In this document: piece after piece, positions 12,724 to 29,461 of the stretch
Numbering within the stretch: position 1 is the stretch's first letter
Layout: each line of letters begins with the position of its first letter
Assembly: GCA_001179505.1 (NCBI GenBank)
Contig: CDMY01000635.1
Span: 253,854-309,392 of the forward strand
Length of the DNA stretch: 55,539 nt
Direction of reading: 5' to 3'
DNA from: Vitrella brassicaformis
Taxonomy: Eukaryota > Sar > Vitrellaceae
Notes under the pieces: model-generated
Seen by the model: the letters and a program-made list of their open reading frames with translations, nothing else
Told to the model about the DNA's origin: nothing
Databases searched by the model: none
Position numbers and translations under genes: made by a program

Positions 12724-12747
12724 AAGGATCCCTTTAAGGATCCCTTT
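12724..12747. repeat. Tandem AAGGATCCCTTT x2
   Basis: Two perfect, adjacent 12-bp copies. Each copy is itself nearly palindromic around GGATCC. It sits inside the ALG1/gene E divergent promoter and is a candidate binding site for a dimeric factor. Confidence 0.6.
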
Positions 12748-12779
12748 CTCTCCTCTTTCTTCCTCTTTCTCCCTTCGTC

Positions 12780-12791
12780 TGCGAGCTTAGC
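12780..12791 (-). promoter_or_regulatory. AAGCTCGCA element toward ALG1
   Basis: The minus strand reads GCTAAGCTCGCA followed by GACG. The 15-mer CTAAGCTCGCAGACG is shared exactly with the element in front of the ankyrin gene at 53377. It lies 178 bp upstream of the ALG1 start. Confidence 0.5.
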
Positions 12792-12800
12792 CGAAAGATC

Positions 12801-12812
12801 CCAAGCTCGCAC
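12801..12812 (+). promoter_or_regulatory. AAGCTCGCA element toward gene E
   Basis: CCAAGCTCGCAC, identical to the gene A copy, 46 bp upstream of the gene E start. Confidence 0.5.
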
Positions 12813-12846
12813 GAGCTCAGCCGGAGAAAAGATCCAACTGAGAACG

Positions 12847-14919
12847 ATGAATGCCATCAGGATGATCCCCACAGACCGCCATGCACCTGCATCTGCCCCA
12901 AGATTCCGGAGGCGGCGACCACAGATGCCAACCTCAGCCTTACTCGCCCTGCCTGCTCTTCTCGCCCATCATGTGATCCATGCCGCAGCCGCATGCGCCG
13001 CTGCATCGTCCCGTGCCTTCATCCCGCCCCCTTCCCCACACTTGCATCAGCGATGGTCCCCGCTCTCTGCAACCCGGTCTGACTCATCACCCGTGTCCGA
13101 GTGGGCAGTGGACGTGCCGATGCGGCCGCCGCCCAGCAAGAGCATCCAGGAGTCCCTCGACAGCTGGCGGAAGCGGCTGGGCGGGCCGCTCAAGAGGGGC
13201 CGGACGTTTGTGACCGAGCGTGTGATCCCTGAGAGGGTGCGGCGGACCAGCAAGACCATCGCAGACAGGTTCTACACACGCATTGTCGAAGACTGGTTCC
13301 CTCCGGAGTCCAAGGAAGTCGCCGACGCAGGTGTGTCGGGGGAAGAGAGAGGGATGCAGTCTAGTATGTCGTCATCTCGTCCTTGTGGGGTGATTGATGG
13401 CCTGTGTGTGTCATCCATCAAAACATGTAGATGAGGCGGAGCTGTCTGGCCGTCGGGCGCTGACGTTCTCGCAGACGATCCCTTTTGGCGGCATGTTTCT
13501 GTCCCTGCTGTGCCTCGCCCTCCCCTTCGCTGGGCCGCCTGCCCTCGCAGGTGCCGTCGCACCCACAGCTGCTGCATACGTGGCTGGGGCGGCCGCACAG
13601 GTAATACGTACGCTACGCAGACACATACATAGATTACATGCACAAGCGAAAGGGCAATGCTGTGCTGCGGTGTGGTGCACATGGGTATCAGATTGAGACG
13701 GATGCCAAGAGTGCGGTCGCCCGTAGCAGGTCGTTCTCTGCAGCTGCCTCGATGGCCGCAGCCGAGTCGGAGGCCGCCGCAGGTGAGAAAAGAGCAGAGC
13801 GGCTGGGCTGCTTATTTATCCTCCGAACGACCAACTTGTTCTCTCTATGGTTCATTCAGCTCGTGCTGAGTCGGAGGCAGCTGCGGTGCCTTACGCGGCG
13901 GCCCTTGCAGCTCTTGGCAGTGTGCTGGCCGGCTCCCTGGCCGAGGCTGGGTTCGTGTACCCCAACCCCGGTGTGTGGGTGGGGCCTGCCATCTCCACGT
14001 ACGCCGCTGTCAGGGCCGCCGTCGCAGCTGTGTCATCATTCACCGAGGCCAAGGTGGCACGGGTACGGTACGCTGCCGACAGACAGACAGACAAACTCAC
14101 ACAACACACGGTCATCGTATGTGGACACCCTCACTCCTTTGATGTGGTTGTGGTTGTCTGGGGGTGCAGGCGAGCAGCCTGCAGGAGATGCAGGCGGCCA
14201 AGAACACCGCCGAAGCCAACCGTGCCACGGCCATCGGCATCCTTCTCGTCGTCGCGCCAGTGGTCTTTAGCGCCATCATCGGAAGTGACGCGACGAAAGG
14301 AGTCGAGACGGCAGCTGTCGCGGCGCTGACGGCGGCTGTGGCTTCGGTGTTTGCTGAGTACGCCGGTGCTGTGGCGGGTCGTGCGACGAGTGCAAAGCAG
14401 ATAGCAGCGTGCAAGACGCAGGCCGAGGTGGCCAAGGCAGATGCGTCGGCATCCATCACGCCATTCACATCAGCAAAGGTGGGTGTGGTTGGGGGGGGGG
14501 GATACACGGGGGGGATCGGTCCTGTGTGGACGTGTGGATGTGTCACACATGTCATGTGTGTCATCAGGCTTCCACCGCAGCTCCGTGGGCGGTGGCCATG
14601 TCGACGGTGCTGTCTCCACTGTTGGCAGTGGTGTACCCCGCCGTGGCCACCTTCTACATCTTCTTCTCCATTGAAGCGTCATCAAAGGCCAAGTCGGAGG
14701 CCGACATCGCCGAGGAGATGGCCAGGTGAACCGAATGAATCCGCTCATACGTCTGTGACAGTGCATTCATCTCCTGTTTCCGTTTCTCTGTGCCTATCTA
14801 TCAGGGCCGACTTAGCTGAGCTGATCCTATACGAGAGGCGGAAGATGAGGCGGCAGCGGGAATCGGTGGGAGTGGAGCAGGACGAAGCCGTTGAGGAAGT
14901 GGATGACACACAGAGATGA
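12847..14919 (+). CDS. Plastid-targeted-type multi-pass membrane protein (gene E)
   Basis: Function not recognised. Seven exons (12847-13330, 13431-13600, 13698-13782, 13860-14062, 14170-14478, 14568-14725, 14805-14919) give 507 residues. Near the N-terminus a hydrophobic segment ends in ASSRAF followed by a Pro/Ser/Arg-rich stretch, the pattern of a signal peptide plus transit peptide of complex plastids. The start may be 12847 or the later Met at 12926, directly before the hydrophobic core; 12847 is preferred because the promoter-like element sits 46 bp upstream. After a basic region come about five Ala/Val/Leu-rich hydrophobic segments (in exons 2, 4, 5 and 6), separated by Ala/Glu/Lys-rich helices containing repeated AESEAAA and AKA-type motifs. 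The C-terminus is charged (ERRKMRRQRE then acidic). It is probably an envelope or thylakoid protein, an inference from targeting and membrane segments only. Confidence 0.75.
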
Positions 14920-15519
14920 AGGGCTGGCTGGGTGGGACACACGGAGATCCGCCGGTGTGTCTATGTGGGTGGACACGGAGTAGATAGACATCTTATCTGG
15001 CCAGCTGAGTGAGGCAATGCGTACGAGTGGATTCGGACTCACGTGATGCCCAATGGTTTTGGCGTCTCAATGGCGGCTCCTCGTCTAGCAGGTTCGGATG
15101 CTAAGAAGGCGATCTGGTAGAACAGATGCCTTCGTTGCGTCCGAGTGGCGGCTTCACTGAGGAGTGGCCAGCGAGACGCTACAGTGAGTGAGTGATGGCG
15201 GTGATGTCAGCCATTTGTGTATTATGTAGAGTAGAAAGCAAGCCAGCTGACCGATAGATGGATAGATAGACACACATAACATACTTACTTGACAATCGAC
15301 AGACAGCACTCCGGCAGGCATCAACGTCCGTCCCTTATGCGCAGTGCATGATACACGTCTGCGGTCCAAGTCTCATCTGTTCTGTTGGGGTATCTATCCA
15401 TCGATCAAAGACCAAGTCGCTCTCAGCGACGACCCGTCAATAAGCCCAGTGAGTGCCCAATGCCCCTGCCTCTGCCTCTATCGTAAACACAACACACAAG
15501 GCGACGCGTGAATGACCAA
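14920..15519. other. Convergent spacer gene E/CFAP57
   Basis: 600 bp between two 3' ends. It has fewer repeats than the other spacers. I looked for a tRNA around 15030-15120, where a GGTTCGGATGC string resembles a B box, but no cloverleaf could be drawn. Nothing else is recognised. Confidence 0.5.
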
Positions 15520-18500
15520 TCACCTCTGTCGCGTCTGAGACACAGCCATCTCCGACTGACTGGTATTCAGCCGACGACCACCGTCCCGCCCCCGGCTGGG
15601 CACCCTCCCCTCCTGCAGCGGGTTAGGTGTCTCCGAAGCGGGCCGCGTCACGGGCACAAATGTCGCCCTCTTCGCTATCGCTGCTGCCGCGCCGGGCTGC
15701 GGCGTAGGGGACGATGGAGAGGCGCGGAAGTCGCTTTCAATCTGGGTGGTGGGGGAGGGGGAATCTGGCCGGGGGTGGGATCGTGTATGGGCTTGTGGGG
15801 CAGCCAGCTCCTCAATCTCGGGGATGCTGGACATGAGCTTGGCCAGCTGGTCGCGTAATATTCTTATCTCCAGCTTCTGCAGCTGGATTTGCTGCTGGTT
15901 GAGATCGGCTTGGACAAGCAGGTTCTGCATTCTTTGCCTCTCCTCGAGAGTCATGTGTGAGGCGGTGGGTGAGCCCTTCTTCAGTCCGCCTGTGCCGGGG
16001 ATCATCCTCTTACCAACGGCGGCAGCAGGTGTCTCGCGTGTGGCTGCCGGGGGAAGGGACGGCTCTCGAATGCCGAGTGCTGGCGAGCTGGGGCTGGGTG
16101 GGAGTTTGGCAGCCGACGGCAGCCGCTGCTGGCTCGGTGGGCCCTCCAGGCTTCTGATATGGAGGTTGAGGCTCTTGACCTCCTGTTGCAGGCGGACCTT
16201 CTCCTGTCGTAGCTCGTTGAGTTCCACAATGAGTGCCGAGTTCTCCTGGGACTTTTTCTGGATGTCGAGCTTGCAGGCCAGCTCTGCACGGGCCCCCTTG
16301 GTACCCATCATCCTGCACACACCACACACAAGAAGCATTCAATTCACTCGTCCCGTCCCCCCGCCGTGTCTGTCTCCTTCCTGTATGTTGATCTGTCTGT
16401 CTGTCTGTGTATATATAACATCTGCCTGCACGAGTCGAGTCGAGTCGATGGCCTCACTCGCTCACTTGATTTTCTTTTCCATGAGCTTGACTTGTCTGTC
16501 GAGCTCCTCGAGCGACTGCGTGTCGGGCTTGGTCACATTCTCCATTCGCACGTACCTCTGCGGACACGGACACACACACTGTCTGTGTGGGGCCTTTGGA
16601 ATGTCCCTGCTGTGCTGTGTATGCTATGTGACCTGGTAGAGTTGTTTGACGTTGTGCGGCCAGTCTCTCAGGTCAGTAACGGTGACCATTCGGTAGAGGT
16701 CAGTGGTGAATTGGCTTATGAGCTTGTCCCTGGACTTGATGACCTCCTGACTCGACTGAAGCTCGGCAAGCAGACGCTGATACTGCAGCCGCGCGGACGC
16801 GGGGGGCAGAGAGGAAGAGACAGATGAATCAATCCGTTGGGGGGGTGCGTCAGTGCATCTGTCTGTTGGCAGGTCAGGTTGTATACTTGTAGGTTCTTCT
16901 GATGCATGGCTGCCTCGCTGTTTCGGTAAGCCGTCAGATGACGCTCCAGCTCATTCTCAAGCTGAGTGAGGGAAAACCAAAAACACACACACGCGTGTGT
17001 GTGCACTGACCCACCCTAAGGAGGTTTCCAGACCGCTCACCTCCTGCAGTTGCGATTTGAGCATTGCGATTTGCTGGTCCTTGGGCTGCAGGCTCTCCTC
17101 GACCTCCTTGAGACGGAAGTGCAGGACGTTCTTGAACTTCTTCAGAGTCGTCACCTTGGTCTTCATGTCACTAAGCCTCTTCTCTCTGGTGCGCAAGGTG
17201 TCTTCTCTCTCGCGCTTCTCCTGCTTGAGGTGCATGACGAGCCGCTTGAGGTCCTCCACCTGGCCCATGAGCGAGGTCGTCTCGCTGCGGTGGATGTCCT
17301 GGTCCCGCTTGTACTCCTGCCGCTCCTTCTCCATGAGCTCCAGGCCTTTGAGCAGCATCTCCTGGTCCTTCTTCAGCGAGTGGGCCTGCATCTTCAACTG
17401 GTTCATCTCCTCACCAGCTCGGGTGCGCAACTGCATGCGAGACAGACAAGCAGACACACACACGACTGACCATTGCCGTTGTTCGTGAGTGTGTTGCAAT
17501 TGCGTGTGTCTCTTGTGTGTGTGTATTGATTGCTTCGCTTGCCGTGGCCACTTCATGGTCGTGGTCGGTCTCTTCGGAGGCCAGCATGGTCTCATATTTC
17601 TTCTTGAGGAAGAGGCATATCTCCTTGTGTTTGTCGATCTCCTCGTCCTTCTGCCCCACCCGCCGGACCCACGTGGTGACGATGGTCGACTTCTCGTCGT
17701 CGAAGTCCTGTCTCAGCCGCTCCAGCGCGTCTCTCGTCCGTTCCTCGGTGTCTTGCTTCTCTTGACGCAGTGCCAAGAACTTCTCAGCCTCAAGAGCCAG
17801 TTTCCTCTCATAGAGGGTCTCGAGCTGCGTAGCGGCGGCCACGTGAGACGCCTCCATAGTGTTAAGGGCCAGGAGGGCCTCACGCTCCTTGGTCGCTGTC
17901 AGGCCCTGCAGCGTCTCGTAGCGCGATGTGAGAGCATCCAGCTCTTCCTGAGTGAGTGAGTGAATGAGTGGATTGTTGACTTCTGTGTCCTTCCGGTCTT
18001 TAGTCAGTCAGGTGGTCAGTAAGTCACCTTGTCCTCTTTGCGGGCGGCCTCGATGCGCTTCTGGAAGTCCTTTTCCATCTGATCCATGCTGACAATGACA
18101 GACAGCGAAGAGAGCGGGGAGGTAGGAGATTTGAGACATGAATTACGCCTGCCTACCGATATGTGAGCTCGTTTTGGAGGTGGACATTCTCATTTTGTAG
18201 CATGGTCAGCCGCTGATCCTTCGACTGCAGCTCAGCGCTATTCACAAGAACAATCTGAATGCAAAATGCAAAATACACATACCCAGTCATCAAATGATCT
18301 CTCCACAGCCCATCCCAGCAATCATCTTCCTGCACCCACCTCAGCAAGCCTCGCCTCGCTTCCGTCGTCCTCCTCTTCGCGGCTCTCCTGACCGCCACCG
18401 CCACTCTCCTCCGCCACAAACGATCGCCCAGACTCCAACTTGGCCTTTGACGATGCGGGGGTGGTCGATGGCGGCATCTCTGTGGTTGCGAAGTAGCTGG

Positions 18501-21474
18501 GTCGCGCGATTTTGAGGACAAATATCATGCCGTCCTCCCCCGCAGTGAGGAGGGACTTGTTGTCGGCGCTGAGGCTCATGTGGGTGAGGCCCGCCCCTCC
18601 CTGGTGCAGCGGGTACTCGTCGAAGGCCTGCGTGCTCAGAGGGTGGGGGTACACCCACAGAGTGCCTGAATCAAGCAGGACACATGACACACAGAATGGG
18701 AACTAGGGATTGACGCCCGTCCACACGCACCTGCAGTAGTGCCAGCAAGAATGACGCCGCCACTGAGTGACCGCAGGTCGGCATTGCCTTTGTCCTTAGG
18801 GCCCCGTTGGGTCGACGCGCCCTCCGTGAGTGTCGGTGTGGGCACCCCTGACCGGTTGGTGCCGGGGGACGACTCAGGCACTGCTACGGCAGCAGCAGCT
18901 GCCCCGGGGGAGCGTGTAATGACCTCAGCAAGGGCATGCGGCCTAAGGGGATGATAGTACAGCAAACTCACTATTCGAACATCCCGTGAAGGAAGCTCAA
19001 AGTCCTGAAATGGAGATACAGGACAGTGCGTGCCTCTCGTGCCCGCTGTATGCCATGCAGTTGGGATGTCTCGGTCGCTTACGCACATGTGCGAGGTCCC
19101 CCTGGTGAAATTCCCTGAGGATGGGCTGACCTGCGTCGATGCCCGCACAGATGGGGCGGTCTATGGGGTCATACACGACGGCATGATACTCGCAGGAACG
19201 GCTGAACGACTCGTAGAGGCGGCTCCACGTCGCCGCGTCCCACTCGTAGACGGCGCCATCCAGGCCACAAGTGACCAACCTGCGATCGCCTGCATTTCAA
19301 CACGCGCAACACATACGTGAAAATCACGGTAGATACAAGCATGCGTAGTGTGAGTGTTGACTGGCCTTGGTTCCAGCACATGTCGGTAACGAATCCTGTG
19401 TGAGCCCGCAGGTTAGCGAGGCGTCTGAGCGTGTAGGCCTCGTAGACGCTCACAGCCTTCCCGTGGCCCACTGCCAAGAGGTGCCCGCCGTGACTGAACC
19501 GGCAGCACCGGCTGGAACGCGCTTGCAATTCCCTGAGAGGCAGAAATGAAAGGCACCCCACCTCTGATTTCTGTCCTACGAGTGTATGCGTCTCTTGGCT
19601 TACTTGTAGACCCTGAGCTCGTCATAGAGGGTGTGGAAGATCCGCACCTTATCCGAAAAGCCCACTGCGGCATAGTAGCCCGACGGATGCAGCGCCAGAC
19701 AGCATGGCCCAACCCCAGTCAGCCCCAGCCCAGCCTCGCCCGCCTCCCCAGCCGCCGTCGATGTCCCCCCGCCACCCAAGAACACTCTGGCAAGGTCGCA
19801 TGTGTGTGTCTGGTAGTTCCACACTCGCACTGAGCCGTCCTGCTTGCAGCAGGTGGCCACTATAGGTCTTTGCACGGCCAGGGAAATGCCGCACAGGACG
19901 CCAGCAGGGGCCCCTGGGGTCAGGACTTTGCACTCTTGTGTCAGATCCACGTCTTTGAGCGTTGCCAGGGCTTCCAGTGAAACCATACCGATCTGCAGAC
20001 ACGCAAACATGGTCAATGAATGGACAAACCAGTGCTGGTTTCCACTCACCTCGCAATTCTTGAGTGCCAAGACAGCCACAGGTGACGCCTCTGATGTCTC
20101 AGTGATGTCCACCCCGACAATATCGGTCGCTCGCCCGACATAGAGACTCCGCATGAACTTGTAGGACGGCCGTTGCACCCCTGGACCTCCCTCCTCACCC
20201 CCTTCCTCTCCTCCTCTCCCGCCCCTGGTCGATGGCGTCGCGGCGGCATGACTAGTAGTCGATCGCTCCCACAGAGCCAGTGCCCCATCGGAGCCAGCGA
20301 TCACCACGCCTTGGGAGAAGCAGCGCAGTGTAAGAGGCGTGGGGAGGCCTTTTGGTGCAGCATCGGGTGTGCCGGGCGGTGGCGGGACGGGGCGGGAGAA
20401 GGGGTTGTCGAGGATGGCACCCACAGACATACTCTCAGTTGACAGAATATAGACTTGGCCCTGAGACACGGAACGGAAACTGTACCCATTATATATATTG
20501 GAGTGCTTGTTGTTCTCGCTCACGTCCAGAGTGGACGTCAGAAGAGTCCCGGGTGCATGGAAGTCCCAGCAATGGTCGCAAAAGTGGAAGTCACTCTCTG
20601 GCATGTCTCGAAACTCGGGATATATCTTAAGAGACTCGTCCCTCATGCGGAAGAGCCGCAGAAAACGATCCCCCGACACGGCCAGCTGATGGCTGTCCTG
20701 AGGGTTGAAGGACACTCGCGTGACGCCTCCAAGAGGGAACAAGTCCTTCCAACTCCCGTCTGCGGCCATTGCAGCCGGTGTCTTTGGAGTTGTTGCTCCA
20801 GCTGCCTTCAAGAGTCCCCACCCTCCCCTCTTGTCTTCTTTTCTCGATTGGGGCGCTTGCTGCGGTATGGCCAACGGCATCTTCTGGTCCACCACAGCGC
20901 GATTCTTCTGCCATTCCCACACGTATGCGGTGCAGTCGGGCAGCCCCGTGATGAAGCAGAGGAACCGGCCGTCATGGGAGAAGGTCAGACACGAGACATT
21001 TGTCGCTTCGCTGGTGAGGCACTCGATCGTCCTGGCCTGCTTGACGCCCGCCGACCGGAGATCATACACCGTCACCTGCAGCTGCAGCCCCGTCGCCGCA
21101 TTGCTCCCACTCCCCTCTGCTGGCGCCCGACGGACACGTTCTCCCACAGCCAGATAGTTACGGTCGTACGAGATGGCCAGCGCCGTCACAGAGTGGACTG
21201 CAATGGGCTGCTTGATGAAGTTCATGTCGGCGAACTCCGTGTGGCGGAATGCGATGTGGCGGCCAGCGGGGTAGACGATGTAGCGGCCGGCTTCGTCGGC
21301 GAACAGCACACAGTCCCGGATGCTGGCATCGTTCTGGGAACCGTATGCGTGCACCAGGTCCAAGGCGAGGCCTTGAGGCGGCTCTGTTTGTGGTGCCATA
21401 GGGCTGGGATGCGAGGAGGCCGTCGAAGCCCGGTGAGCCGGGGGCTGCAGCGAGCGCTTCGATTCGTTTGCCAT
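15520..21474 (-). CDS. CFAP57: CFAP57/WDR65-like ciliary protein
   Basis: Cilia- and flagella-associated protein 57, a component of the axoneme associated with inner dynein arms/N-DRC-linked regulation of motility. Fourteen exons (21474-20050, 19992-19604, 19532-19366, 19289-19087, 19004-18731, 18665-18340, 18254-18157, 18088-18028, 17947-17552, 17430-17041, 16961-16887, 16782-16633, 16557-16466, 16312-15520) give 1612 residues; human CFAP57 is about 1250. The N-terminal half is a double WD40 propeller region (about 20-890) with typical blades such as DGSVRVWNYQTH, DKVRIFHTLYDELRVYK, LVTCGLDGAVYEWD and TAGEDGMIFVLKI. The C-terminal half is a long coiled coil (about 930-1430) aligning in order with vertebrate CFAP57, including LQKLEIRILRDQL near its end. 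The extra length is low-complexity insertions plus a Pro/Ser-rich tail. Intron 3 uses a GC donor (CAAG|GCCAGT, ends at 19366). The presence of this gene implies a motile flagellated stage. Confidence 0.93.
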
Positions 21475-22204
21475 TGTCGTCACTCTTCTAGGACCTCGTC
21501 AATGCGTTCTTCAAGCCAAATCCGCGCGTGTTTGTCGAGCCCCCGTTTTACAAACTGTTCGCGCCGATCGCCCAGTTGGCCGTTAATTAAAACGGCAGGC
21601 CCATGAATGTGTAGATCTGGCAGTGAATGCCTTGACACGTACGATGAAAGCAAGCGAAAGCAAGCATGTTTGTGTGTTCCGGTGTGTACACGTGATCCTG
21701 ACAGAGATAAAACACCGTGGTGTGAGAGACAGCACAAGAGCAGCGACGGCATGCAGGCAGGCAGGCAGAAGAACTACCCATGAACTGCAAGGCGTGCAGG
21801 CAGGCAGGCATCTCAGCTCATGCGACAGACGCACATTGTCAGGCAGAAAGGGGCCACACACCGCAACGCACCAACCAATAGTGCCTACCGAGTACCGCAG
21901 GTCGCAGGCCTACATCGCATATATCCGATAGTGTAGAGCTCTAAAATTGCTTCTTTGTACATGGCAATCTACACGTCCGTCCACCGTCTGTACGTACGTG
22001 GGTATGCATGCACAGCCAGGTAAGGTAAGCACATGTATGTATGTATGTATAAGTACTTACGTACGTGAGACACCGCAACGCCCACTTACAAACAGATGAT
22101 AGATAGTTCTATCCAGTTAGAATATCAAAATTAGTATCAGGCAGAAAACAGATCCCACAACTCACTCAGGGATTACGAATGCTCATCGCCCCCTGTCCGT
22201 CTGT
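21475..22204. other. Spacer between CFAP57 start and gene G end
   Basis: The only sizeable tandem (head-to-tail) spacer, 730 bp. The part next to CFAP57 must hold its promoter. On the minus strand an open frame runs to a TGA just before the CFAP57 ATG, with a helix-like end (IWLEERIDEVLEE), but without a supported start or homology. 21940-22160 is locally AT-richer, with GTAT and ACGT repeats. No RNA gene is recognised. Confidence 0.5.
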
Positions 22205-24721
22205 CTATTTGTCTCCTCCCTGCCCCTCTGACTTCCAAAATGTGGGATCGGTCATCTGCTGATAGTACCTGGGGCCTCTCGGCCCAGGCACAGGAAGTGA
22301 GCTAGCCCGACCTGGCGGCTGAGGCCGCACTGGCACCTGCCGGGCTTCGGCGGAAGTCGTGTCGAAGAAGCCCACGGCACCGATTGGGGCAGCCTGCTGC
22401 TGCACAGGAGTGGGGGCGGGAGATGGGGTGGTGGACGATGAGGCCGCGATGCCGCTGCCCTCCGTTGCAGATGACGCCACAGAGCCCTGGGTGGTCAGCT
22501 CTGGCCTGGTGTCTGATGGTGGCCGCGGCGGGTGCGAGACTGAGGGTGCAGCCTGGGGTATGGGCGGAGACGACTTGTCGGTCGATGCGCCGCTGGACGA
22601 GGGCGACTCGACGGACACCCTCCGGGGGACAGATGAAGACGGCGGGGCGGATGAGGAGCTCGGCGCGTCTGGATCGCCCGACATGGCCGCAAGCTGAGGG
22701 CGCAAGCTCTCCATGACCTCGAGAGCCCTGTCAGACATGGGCGGACACACGGACAGAATGGCGAATGGACTTCTGTGTGTCTTGTTCGCACGCACGTACC
22801 TGCGGCTGGCTTCTTCCTTGGCCTGCATCTTGTTGGGCTGCCAGGTGCCAGAGGTGGGCGGCAGGGAGGGCATGGGGGGGAATGACACGGTCGCCTTGAA
22901 CTGGGGGTGCCGCTGATTCTCGTTGTCGATGATCTCGAACTGCATCGGACGCTCCTTTTTGCGAAGCCTGACAGACAGACATGCATCCACAACAAATATG
23001 ATGCTCTCCTTGGTCATTGCTGTCTTGGTCGTGTCGTGTGGTGCAGCGGACCGGCAGACGTTGAGCAGGAAGACATTCAGCCTAGCCACGTAGCCAGACA
23101 GCGGCCTTGGCCCTCGCCCCTCCTCCCTGGCTCTTTCCCCTTCTCCGCCGCTCCCCTCGGACCCCTTCCCCTCTTCAGCCTCCCCTTCTATCGCTTCGGC
23201 GGTCACGCCGGGCACAAAAGGGTGCGGCGGGATGACCACATGCACATCGCGAGAGGAAGGGCTACGGGGAGACGACGGCGGCGGCTCCACCACCGCAGTC
23301 AAAGGACGCCTCGGAGATACCACCCTCAGTGGAGACTCCTCGAGAATCGGTGGGATGGGGATGGGCGGCTGTGGGGCCATGGGTGGTCTGAATGCCAAAG
23401 GGGAGGGCGTAGGCAGCGGTCGCGGTGGCGTCTGAGGTTCCACAAACAGCCGGGATGAGGGCGGCAGGCGAGAGGCCAGGGGCGGGGGAGGGGGTCTCTG
23501 GACCGCAGGAGGGGGCGGGGACAGCACTGGGGACTCAGCCACTACTGGTGGTCTTGCCGGTGGCTCGACCAGCGGCGGCCGTGCGGCCGGTGGAGCTGTA
23601 GTGGGGGACACATCTCTGGACGCCTCCCTTTCTTCTGCCTGCGCCTGCCTCTCCTGGAGTGCGGATGTCTGCTCCCGCAGCATATCCCTCTCAGCAGCCA
23701 GGCGCGGCAGCAAGGCGTCCAAATCAGTTGTCCTGCACACCACATTAATGACATTCAACCAATACAAACAAGATTGATTGAGATAAGAGAGAGAAATGCA
23801 TTCAGCCGTGCCGTGCCCTGTGTGGTCTTTTGTCCTCCCACGCCCACCTCTGCTGCAGCGCGACATTGTGTGTCTCGAGATCCTGTCTGTACCTCTGCGC
23901 CTCTTCGGTCTGCTGCTCGAGTGTGGCCCTGTGTACGGCCCACGACTGCTCGGCCATGCGCAGGTTGAAGTTGGCCGTGAGGAGGGACGTGAACTGCCGT
24001 GTGGTCCGCGCCTTAAGGTCAGACAGGTAGCGATTCTCGCGCTGCAGAGCTGACATCTCGTCCTGCTGCGCCTGGATGCTGACCACACATTTAAAGCATC
24101 CATCCAATCATGGCTATCCATCGGTCGGTGAAAGATAAGCAATGTCAGTCAGCTCATTTTCTTACCACTGCCGCAGCCTCTGCTGTTCGGCGAAGAGGGT
24201 CTCCACTTGCTGCCGCTCGTCTTCGGACATGGCTGCCGACGGCGTGCCCTCCTCCCCCCGGGCCTCCCTCTCGGCGCGCATCTCGAGCAACATCTGGTTC
24301 TCCCTTCTCGCTGCCTCCAACTCCCTCTGCCGGCTGGCGTGGCTGTTGTGCAGCGCCTGCAAGTCGTTTGTCAGTGACGACGCCTCCCAACGGGCGGCTT
24401 CCAGCCTAACACAACTCACACAGCACAACGACGTCAATAGAGTCAGTCTGCAGGCGACTGAGTGCCGTGCTCTCACCTCCCTCTCCAGTTGGCGGCTTCT
24501 GCACGGGTGGGCTGTGCCGCTGCTGCTGCAGGAGGAAGGGGCATCTGAGCAGGCGCCTCGCCTCTCCACAGGGGAGGGCTTCGTGAGGCGGTGGCAGTCC
24601 GCCCTCGAGCTGCCACTGGGAAGGGGGCTGAGGGGGGGTGGGAAATGGGAGTCTCGGCCGAAGCGGTGCCTTCCGGCGGGGTCTGAGCCTGGCCTTCGGG
24701 CGGCTGCGCAGGAGGCTCCAT
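22205..24721 (-). CDS. Coiled-coil protein with Pro-rich linker (gene G)
   Basis: Function not recognised. Six exons: 24721-24477, 24405-24166, 24078-23848, 23732 to about 23082 or 23100, 22967-22800, and 22727-22205, about 680 residues. Order: a Pro/Ala-rich N-terminus (1-80); a Gln/Glu/Arg-rich coiled coil (about 82-270) including the short conserved-looking block QFTSLLTANFNLRMAEQSW; a very Pro-rich linker (about 290-450); a compact segment in exon 5 with Lys/Arg, then QFEIIDNENQRHPQFKATVS; and a Ser/Pro-rich disordered tail ending DPTFWKSEGQGGDK. The donor of intron 4 is unresolved: either GT at 23099 or GC at 23081 keeps the frame. It is probably a structural or scaffold protein. The start at 24721 is the first Met in frame after the element at 24814-24822. 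Confidence 0.75.
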
Positions 24722-24922
24722 CCACCTCAGAGATCCACTTACACAAAACCCTTGGCACCGATACGCAAGTACGCAAGTATAAGCCGCAAACGGTTCGTAA
24801 ATTTCTTCAAGCGCGAGCTTGTTTGAGTTCAGCGTTTTGTCGTTTCGAGTAGTTCACCGTGTAACAGTGTGCAGCGTCTTCGCGCTGCATCCGTGTTGTG
24901 CTCTCCTCTGCGTAGGAGCACC
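24722..24922. promoter_or_regulatory. Divergent promoter region gene G/PRS
   Basis: 201 bp between opposed start codons, the shortest of the six divergent spacers. It holds CAAGCTCGC on the minus strand (24814-24822) toward gene G, and a doubled ACGCAAGT near 24765-24780. No plus-strand copy is seen toward the synthetase gene. Confidence 0.5.
24814..24822 (-). promoter_or_regulatory. AAGCTCGC element toward gene G
   Basis: The minus strand reads CAAGCTCGCGC, about 100 bp upstream of the gene G start. Sense orientation, as in the other copies. Confidence 0.4.

Positions 24923-29461
<4,539 letters not shown>

Larger units (their letters stand above)
12614..12846. promoter_or_regulatory. Divergent promoter region ALG1/gene E
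   Basis: 233 bp lie between opposed start codons. It contains two copies of the shared element, one per strand: GCTAAGCTCGCA on the minus strand (12780-12791, toward ALG1) and CCAAGCTCGCAC on the plus strand (12801-12812, toward gene E), only 9 bp apart. It also holds a perfect tandem pair of AAGGATCCCTTT at 12724-12747. Confidence 0.6.

Noticed and set aside
15030-15120. tRNA-like B-box string in the gene E/CFAP57 spacer
   Set aside because: No acceptor stem, anticodon loop or A box could be placed around it.
21480-21752. Open frame on the minus strand ending just before the CFAP57 start
   Set aside because: The C-terminal helix-like text is suggestive, but there is no family match, no supported upstream exon, and the N-terminal part is repeat-like. 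Kept as 5' flank of CFAP57.
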